Positions 10,032-20,000 of a stretch of 20,000 nucleotides of DNA are shown here, one piece after another. Position 1 is the first letter of the stretch. Each line of letters begins with the position of its first letter. Location of the stretch: contig MCFG01000085.1 in NCBI GenBank assembly GCA_002104895.1, positions 135,001 to 155,000 of the forward strand. The letters run 5' to 3'. The notes below the pieces were generated by a model. That model had not been told where the DNA came from and did no database searches. It saw only the letters and a program-made list of their open reading frames with translations. The stretch comes from Anaeromyces robustus. Its lineage: Eukaryota > Neocallimastigomycota > Neocallimastigomycetes > Neocallimastigales > Neocallimastigaceae. The translations under genes and the position numbers were made by a program.

Positions 10032-11451
10032 GTAGTAGTAGTAATGAAATTATGTCAGATTTTGATGTTGATGATTATATTGAACCTTATATAAAAGATA
10101 TCTTTAATAATGATGGTAATAATGAAATTATGTCAGATTTTGACGTTGACAGTTATACTGAACCATATATGGAAGAATTTTATTTGCATAATAATCCTGA
10201 ATCAAAAGATAATTACGATAAAAAAAATTACGATAATAAAAATCATGAAAACAATAATAAATATAATAAAGTTATAAATCATTATAAAGACTACATTAAT
10301 AATAGTGTTACCACTGTCATTAATAATAATAATAATAGTAATAATAATAATAATAGTAATAATAATAATAGTAATAATAATAATAATAATAATAATAGTA
10401 ATGATAATTATAATGATAATGATGAAAATATTCAAGGTAACCATATTCAAGATAATAATAAAAATTTAACAGATAATGATTCAAATGAAGAAGAAGTATC
10501 ACTTCCAGATAATTTTAAAAATAAAAAATTTAATAGTAATTATAAATTTGTTTTAATAATTTCAATATTATTATATATAAATATATTTATATTTATTTAT
10601 ATTATTTAATTAAATATTATATATATTATGTATATAAAGGAAAAATGGAATATAATTATAAAGACATAAATGTTTCTATAAAAAAATTAAAAAAGAAAAA
10701 ACAGAATAATGATTTTTCATCATATAATAAATCAAATAAATACTATTTAAAATCTGATAAAGAACAAGGTTTAGATAAAAAGCCTTCATTTCAAAAAAAT
10801 GAAAATTATTATTTAAAGGAAAGTAATGATAAAATAAAAGAAAAAGAAAAAGTGAAAGGAGAAAAAAAAAGAGAAAAATGTAATATATATGATGAAGAAG
10901 AATATGAATTAGAAAAAGCCTATAATAATTTTTGCTTATTAATTGTAGATATTGAAAATATTGAATATTTAGAAATGTCTTATTTTCCTCAAAAAAGAAC
11001 TGTTTTTTACAAAATTGAATGTCCATATTTCTCAACAGATGATACAGAAACCTTAAAAAGAAAGAAGGAAAACTATATTTATCATAATGATAAGAATTAC
11101 AATAACGATAATGATAAAAAAAGAAACAACAATGATAACAACAAAAATAACATAAATAACAACATCAACAACAACAGTAATAATGATAATAATTTTAATA
11201 ACTATAAATTTGTAACCAATACAAATACAGAAAGTGGTGTTATTCCACATGTACATTATGATAACTTCAATAGCATTTATCCTGCTATCACTACAAAAAT
11301 TAAAGAAAGCCAAAATCTTGGTTATGAACCTTTTACAGGAAAACAAATTCAAAATACATCTTATATTTTTGACAACAATGAACCTATGACTAAAATTTCA
11401 CAAAATAATACAATTTATAAAAAAGTATATTGGATTAAAAAAAAATATTAA
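7902..11451 (+). CDS. Alr4036-type pyridoxamine 5'-phosphate oxidase-like FMN-binding protein with a long Asn-rich insertion
   Basis: Seven exons (7902-7986, 8107-8120, 8217-8396, 8604-8727, 8875-9371, 9539-10535, 10640-11451) join in phase to 902 aa. The N-terminal part (residues 1-190) has DGKPDVRILPFSGF at 35-48, VDIRSDF at 96-102 and the family signature EICWFFPYTKEQFRLSG at 114-130, then VWEEM at about 169-173. The missing end of the fold appears in the last exon: NFCLLIVDIENIEYLEM at 729-745, then PQKRTVFYK and a Trp near the C-terminus (897). Between them lie about 530 residues of Asn/Lys/Asp/Ser-rich sequence with a (Asn)19 run and acidic repeats. Family members bind FMN, and the family name reflects similarity to PNP oxidase, but the substrate is unproven. 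The weakest junctions are 9371/9539 and 10535/10640. The alternative is a truncated protein ending at 9395 plus separate downstream frames. Confidence 0.75.
8107..8120 (+). other. 14-nt microexon (exon 2) of the FMN-binding gene
   Basis: The exon is flanked by accag before and gtatta after. Exon 1 ends in phase 1 and exon 3 starts in phase 0, so the two cannot join directly: a direct join hits a TGA. These 14 nt restore the frame and encode FSSIQ, placed just before QDGKP where the family has its FxxLATV-like strand. The flanking introns are 120 and 96 nt. Confidence 0.7.
8415..8479. repeat. AAT microsatellite in intron 3 of the FMN-binding gene
   Basis: About 21 uninterrupted units start roughly 20 nt after the intron donor at 8397. 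The intron spans 8397-8603 (gtatat...aaaag). Confidence 0.85.
9372..9538 (+). other. Intron 5 of the FMN-binding gene (167 nt), retention gives an early stop
   Basis: Donor gtattt and acceptor tttag bound an A/T intron. If unspliced, the frame ends eight codons past the donor (stop at 9393-9395). The downstream open frame starts exactly after a TAG whose last two bases are the acceptor AG, which supports splicing here. Confidence 0.65.
9935..10183 (+). repeat. Acidic 26-residue tandem repeat with a degenerate third copy
   Basis: Two near-identical units begin at 10043 and 10121 (78-bp period) and carry MSDFDVDDYIEPYIKD and MSDFDVDSYTEPYMEE (residues 472-487 and 498-513). A degenerate copy DDDIKPFIKDVY lies at 9938-9973, separated from the others by (Asn)19(Ser)4. 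The two units also match closely at DNA level, pointing to a fairly recent duplication. Confidence 0.75.
9974..10042 (+). repeat. Coding (AAT)19(AGT)4 tract
   Basis: The tract is in frame in exon 6 and encodes 19 Asn then 4 Ser. Another interrupted AAT/AGT tract encoding Asn and Ser lies at 10321-10400. Confidence 0.85.
10536..10639 (+). other. Intron 6 of the FMN-binding gene (104 nt)
   Basis: Donor gtaatt after A10535 and acceptor ataaag before G10640 join in phase 1 to give Arg-Lys-Met and continue straight into the frame with the missing C-terminal domain. Base composition switches at this point from A-rich coding sequence to pure A/T. If unspliced, the sequence would encode a hydrophobic tail ending at 10609. 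Confidence 0.65.
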
Positions 11452-12450
11452 TTTAATAGCAATTTTATTTTTATTAAATAATGTTTATTTTTTAGTATAT
11501 ATATTTTTATTTTTTTTTCATTAATAGTATATTTCTATTATTTAAATTAATATAATAATTTATAATTTGATATGATAAAGATTTACAATTTTTAATAAAT
11601 TATTATAAAATAATCTTGTATATATCTCTGTATATAAAGAAATACTTTTTAATATTTGTAATTTAACTTTAAAATCTTATACTTTCAATTATTTTTTATT
11701 TCATTATTTATCTATATTATTTAATAAAAGATTTTTATTTCTTTTTATGATTATGTATTTATTGAATAAAAATCATTTTTTTGTTATTATTGTTCAATTT
11801 TTTTATTTTATTTTAATAGCTTTTATTTTTCTATTTTTTGTTTTATTTATATTATATTTATATTTTCTTTTTATGCTTTATTTTTGGTATATATATATAT
11901 ATTTTAAATTAAATGTTATGGTATAATTTATGGTTATTATAATAAATATTGATAATTTAAAAAGAATAAAAGTAATTTTAAAATTATGAATTATTTCACT
12001 GAAATTCAATTCATTCAATATTGAAATTTTTATTCCTTAGGTGGACAAAAATAACACAAAGGGTAACAAATCCACAGAATTTATAAAAAGAATTATTTTT
12101 TATACTTTTTTCCTCCTCTATTGTACGAGATTCTCTGTATATTTGTCTGAAATTTGGAAGATTCATTTTTTTTAAGTACCAAATAAATTTTTTTTAAAGA
12201 AAAATTTTTTTTTTTTTTTTTTAAATTCTATCTATTATATAAAATTTTAATAAATTTTTTGATTAAAATTTTATTATATTAAATTTTTTTTGACTTTTTT
12301 TATCTTTCCTTTCTTTTTTTTTTTTTTTTTTCCATATATAAAAATTATATATTACAGTTTATTAAAATTTTTAAATTTGTATATAATTTCTATTTCTTTA
12401 ATAGTTTTTAATAAACTTAATATAAAATAACTTATTTATAATTTAATATA

Positions 12451-12480
<30 letters not shown>
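11452..12480. promoter_or_regulatory. Intergenic: 3' flank of the FMN-binding gene and upstream region of RPB4
   Basis: No gene is supported. Positions 11452-12000 are A/T-rich and featureless. Positions 12010-12170 form an island with clearly more G and C. Positions 12180-12340 hold T-rich tracts, including long T runs at about 12204-12222 and 12309-12331, typical of AT-rich fungal promoters. The spacer ends in (AAT)9AAA directly before the RPB4 start. Confidence 0.5.
12451..12477 (+). repeat. (AAT)9 microsatellite abutting the RPB4 start codon
   Basis: Nine AAT units followed by AAA lead directly into ATGG. The repeat is therefore in the presumed 5' UTR, within a few bases of the initiation codon. 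The ATG is out of frame with any upstream ATG in the tract because none occurs there. Confidence 0.85.
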
Positions 12481-12481
<1 letters not shown>

Positions 12482-13560
12482 TGGCTTCAGTACCTACAGA
12501 AAATGAAAGAATTAATCGTGGTCAATTAGAAGAAGATGATGCATCCAAATTAAAATTTGGTGAAGGTAAAAAAAAAAAAAAAAAAAGAAAAAAGAAAAAA
12601 AAATATTAAGATATATATAAAATTTATTTATTTTTAGTAGATAAAGAATATGAGAAAATTATTAATATATTAATAAAATAGACTTAAAAAAATTACATAA
12701 AATGAAATTTCATAAAAAATTATGAAAATAAGAACATTTTTTTATTAATGTACATTATTTTAAAACTTAAAAAAAATAAAATCAAATTTCATATAAAATA
12801 TATTTATATTTAAACATAGAATTTCAAAATACTCAATGTCTTTTTATTGCTGAGGTTAAGGTTTTAATGGAAGTTCAAAAACATAATCGTTTATCTGAAA
12901 ATGATATGGGTGAAAGTTCATTATCAGAGTAAAATTTCAACGAAATATTATTTTCTATAAAAATATATGAGTTTTTTTTTTTTTTTTTGATATATTATAT
13001 CTTTTTCCTTATTCACTTATTTATTATAATTTTTAATATATATTAAATCATATATATACAAAATGTAAGAGTATTTCAAAAAACAATGAATTATTGCAAT
13101 CAATTTGGAAAATATCAAAATCATGAAGCTGTAAAGGAAATGAGAAAGTAATAAAAAATAATAAATATATTTATTTATTTTTTAGGAAAGAGAAGAGTAA
13201 GAATAAAGTAATATTAATAATATTTATTTTACATAAATATAATTGCTGAATAGAATTTTCCCAGTTAATGAATTTAAACAATTTGAAGTTGCTCAATTAG
13301 TAAATTTAAGTTGTGAAACTGCTGAAGAAGCAAAAGCTTTAATACCAAGGTTAGACTTTTTATATAAAAGTTTATATATATTAAATCCATATAAATTTAT
13401 ATAATATAAACATTTTAATATTTATTTTTTAATGACTAATTTTAAATATATATTATTTTGCAATATCAATATATATATATTTAATAGTTTATCAAGAATA
13501 CAAGATGATCGTTTACAAGAATTATTAGAAGAAATGCATTCCCTTAAAGTTTATTCTTAA
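12481..13560 (+). CDS. RPB4: RNA polymerase II subunit Rpb4 (POLR2D)
   Basis: Five exons (12481-12565, 12820-12928, 13070-13147, 13254-13349, 13488-13560) join in phase to 146 aa, close to human POLR2D. The order of features is an acidic N-terminus with DDASKLKFGEEF at about 20-31, EVKVLMEVQKH, LSEVFQKTMNYCNQFGKY at about 63-80, the linker KIFPVNEFKQFEVAQLVNL, and the HRDC-like hallmark CETAEEAKALIPSL followed by DDRLQELLEEM. The yeast-type long insertion is absent. Rpb4 pairs with Rpb7 to form the polymerase stalk, which acts in initiation, termination and mRNA export and decay. Introns are 254, 141, 106 and 138 nt; the last donor is a non-standard gttaga. Splice phases and the family match agree at every junction. 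Confidence 0.95.
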
Positions 13561-14271
13561 TATTAATTATTTATATTACCTTTTTTATTATTTTTTTTAA
13601 TGTTACTATAGACTTTTTTTATTAAGAGAAATAAATAATTAAAAATACATAATATCACAAGCTATAATAAAATGTATTGCTAATTTTAATACAGTTAAAT
13701 AAATATTTTATGTTATTTTTAATATAATAACAACAACAATAATAATAATAATAATAGTATTAATAATATTAATAGTATTAATAATTACAATAACAATAAT
13801 AATAGCAATAATAATAATTATTATAATAATAATGATATTAATAACATAATAACATAATATTAATTATAATAATAACAATAATAATAATTAAATTAAATAA
13901 AAACAAAACAAAATAAAATAAAAATAGAAAAAAAAAAAAAAATAAAAAAAAATAAAATAAATATATAAAAAAAAAAGAAGTAAAATGTTATTTTTTTTTT
14001 ATAAATTGTTTTGTATAATAAAGTGATTGTTATTTTTTTCTATTATTATTTTCATGATAATAATTCAAGTTAATCAAATTATTGATTGGATTAATTAATT
14101 TTTTTGGTATAATAAAAATTTTTAATAATTATATTTAATAAAAGTATTTAAAAGTAATATAAAAATAAATAATATAAAAATTATTATTTCGATATGTATT
14201 TTAATAATAGTTTTACTATAGAAGTTTAATATTAATATATATAAAATAAGAGAATAATAATTATAAAAAAT
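13561..14271. promoter_or_regulatory. Intergenic: RPB4 3' flank and SWD2 upstream region
   Basis: No coding segment is seen. Positions 13725-13890 carry an imperfect AAT/AAC/ATT-type microsatellite, followed by an A-rich tract (13890-13985) and a T-rich tract (13990-14050). The SWD2 start is preceded by an A/T leader (attataaaaaat). Confidence 0.5.
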
Positions 14272-17277
<3,006 letters not shown>

Positions 17278-18011
17278 TTTTACATATCATTATAACAAAT
17301 AAAATAGTAATATCATTAATTCAATATAAAGAATATAAACAACTGTGGCATAAAGTGATAGATAAAATACATATTTAATTGAATATATTTTTTTTTAAAA
17401 TTATTTTGAATATATTTTAAAAAATTTAGATAATCTGAATTTATTCATATTGTATAATATATACCATTCTATTAATATTTATAAACATAGTCCTATTTAA
17501 TTGTATAGTTAAATATATATATATAATAATAAGTAAATGAATAAATACATAAAATGAAAAAAAAAAATAAACAGTAAAATAAATTATAAAAATTTTTTTA
17601 TTAGTAGTTTTTTTATTTTATTTTATGATTATTATTACATATAATATTGATTATAAAAAATATTATTATATCAAAATAATATAATTAAAATAAATATATT
17701 ACAATTTTAAAAATTTTATTTTTTATTTTATTTTATTTATTTATTAATTTATTTATTTATTTATTTATTTATTTATTATTTTTTTTTAAAAAAAATAAAA
17801 AATAAAAAATAAAATATTAAGAATAATATAATTATATGAATAGATTATTAATTATGTTAAAAAGAGAATAATAGAATTCTAAATTATAAAATTTTAGATA
17901 CTTAATAATGAATATACTATATGAGTTATTACTATATATAAATAAATATATATATATATATATATATTTATTTGAAATTTTTTAATATTTAAAAAATTTT
18001 GTTTTGTTAAA
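17278..18011. other. Convergent 3' intergenic region between SWD2 and the zinc transporter
   Basis: No gene is supported. The spacer contains the 3' ends of both transcripts, a TTTA run with adjoining T and A blocks (about 17720-17815) that is weakly self-complementary, and an AT alternation (17947-17966). No clear conserved terminator was recognised. Confidence 0.5.
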
Positions 18012-19754
<1,743 letters not shown>

Positions 19755-20000
19755 TTTTTTATATAATTTATTTTATACCTTTTTTTATTTTATTTTATTT
19801 TTTTATCTTTTTTTATTTATCTTATTTTATTTTATTATTATTATTATTATTTTTTTTGGTTTATTTAAATATATCTATAAATATATTTATTTATCAAAAC
19901 TTGATAATAAATAATATATTAATAATTATTATTAAAATTTATTAAAATATTTTTCTTTTAAAATATAAAAATAATTATGTTAATAATTATAATTTTTATA
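19755..20000 (-). promoter_or_regulatory. Upstream region of the zinc transporter
   Basis: Only 246 bp are in the window. In the sense direction it is A-rich, with a short AAT run (about 19835-19851) and an A-rich leader directly before the ATG. I recognise no specific element. Confidence 0.4.

Noticed and set aside
10202-10502. Minus-strand poly-Ile and poly-Tyr frames
   Set aside because: Both are antisense to the Asn/Ser repeats of the FMN-binding gene.
10536-10609. C-terminal transmembrane tail on the exon 6 frame
   Set aside because: The hydrophobic run comes from pure A/T sequence bounded by a phase-matched GT-AG intron; downstream exon supplies the missing domain end. Kept as an alternative in the findings.
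10645-11451. Independent 268-aa gene starting at the ATG at 10645
   Set aside because: The ATG lies five bases inside an exon that opens right after a good acceptor, and the frame carries only the final part of the FMN-binding fold, so it fits better as the last exon.
17720-17815. Hairpin terminator between convergent genes
   Set aside because: T-rich then A-rich blocks pair only loosely; self-complementarity is expected from composition and this is not a bacterial genome.

Overview
The window is nuclear DNA from an extremely A+T-rich, intron-rich eukaryote. By eye the base composition is well above 80% A+T, with intergenic and intronic DNA almost purely A/T. I reconstructed six protein genes by joining exons across GT-AG introns (29 introns) so that reading phase and family motifs were both kept. 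Coding runs of AAT (poly-Asn), A-rich leaders before start codons, TAA stops (one TGA) and a standard genetic code fit an anaerobic gut fungus (Neocallimastigomycota) best. A dictyostelid is the main alternative, but 3-8 introns per gene argues against it. Organism assignment is inference.

Layout: (1) 1-3639, minus strand, 3' end cut off by the window: a spindle-checkpoint MadBub-family protein (Bub1/Mad3/BubR1) with an N-terminal KEN box, a Mad3/BUB1 helical domain and a Bub3-binding-like motif. (2) 5277-7004, minus: NUBP2/Cfd1, the cytosolic Fe-S scaffold P-loop ATPase, 263 aa in 5 exons. (3) 7902-11451, plus: an FMN-binding pyridoxamine-phosphate-oxidase-like protein of the Alr4036 type. 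I model it as one 902-aa gene in 7 exons whose fold is split by about 530 residues of Asn-rich low-complexity sequence; it includes a 14-nt microexon. (4) 12481-13560, plus: RNA polymerase II subunit Rpb4, 146 aa, 5 exons. (5) 14272-17277, plus: Swd2/WDR82, a WD40 subunit of the Set1/COMPASS H3K4 methyltransferase and of 3'-end/termination complexes, 330 aa, 9 exons. (6) 18012-19754, minus: a CDF/ZnT zinc transporter, 395 aa, 5 exons.

Genes 2 and 3 are divergent and share an 897-bp upstream region that holds the only clear palindromes outside homopolymer tracts. Genes 3, 4 and 5 run head to tail. Genes 5 and 6 converge on a 734-bp AT-only spacer. The genes do not form a single pathway: this is a stretch of core cell-biology genes, as expected of a fungal or protist chromosome. 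The structural interest lies in the split FMN-binding gene, the checkpoint protein, and the large AAT microsatellites and a minisatellite lying in introns and next to splice sites or the start codon. I found no tRNA, rRNA, CRISPR, complete transposon or prokaryotic feature.
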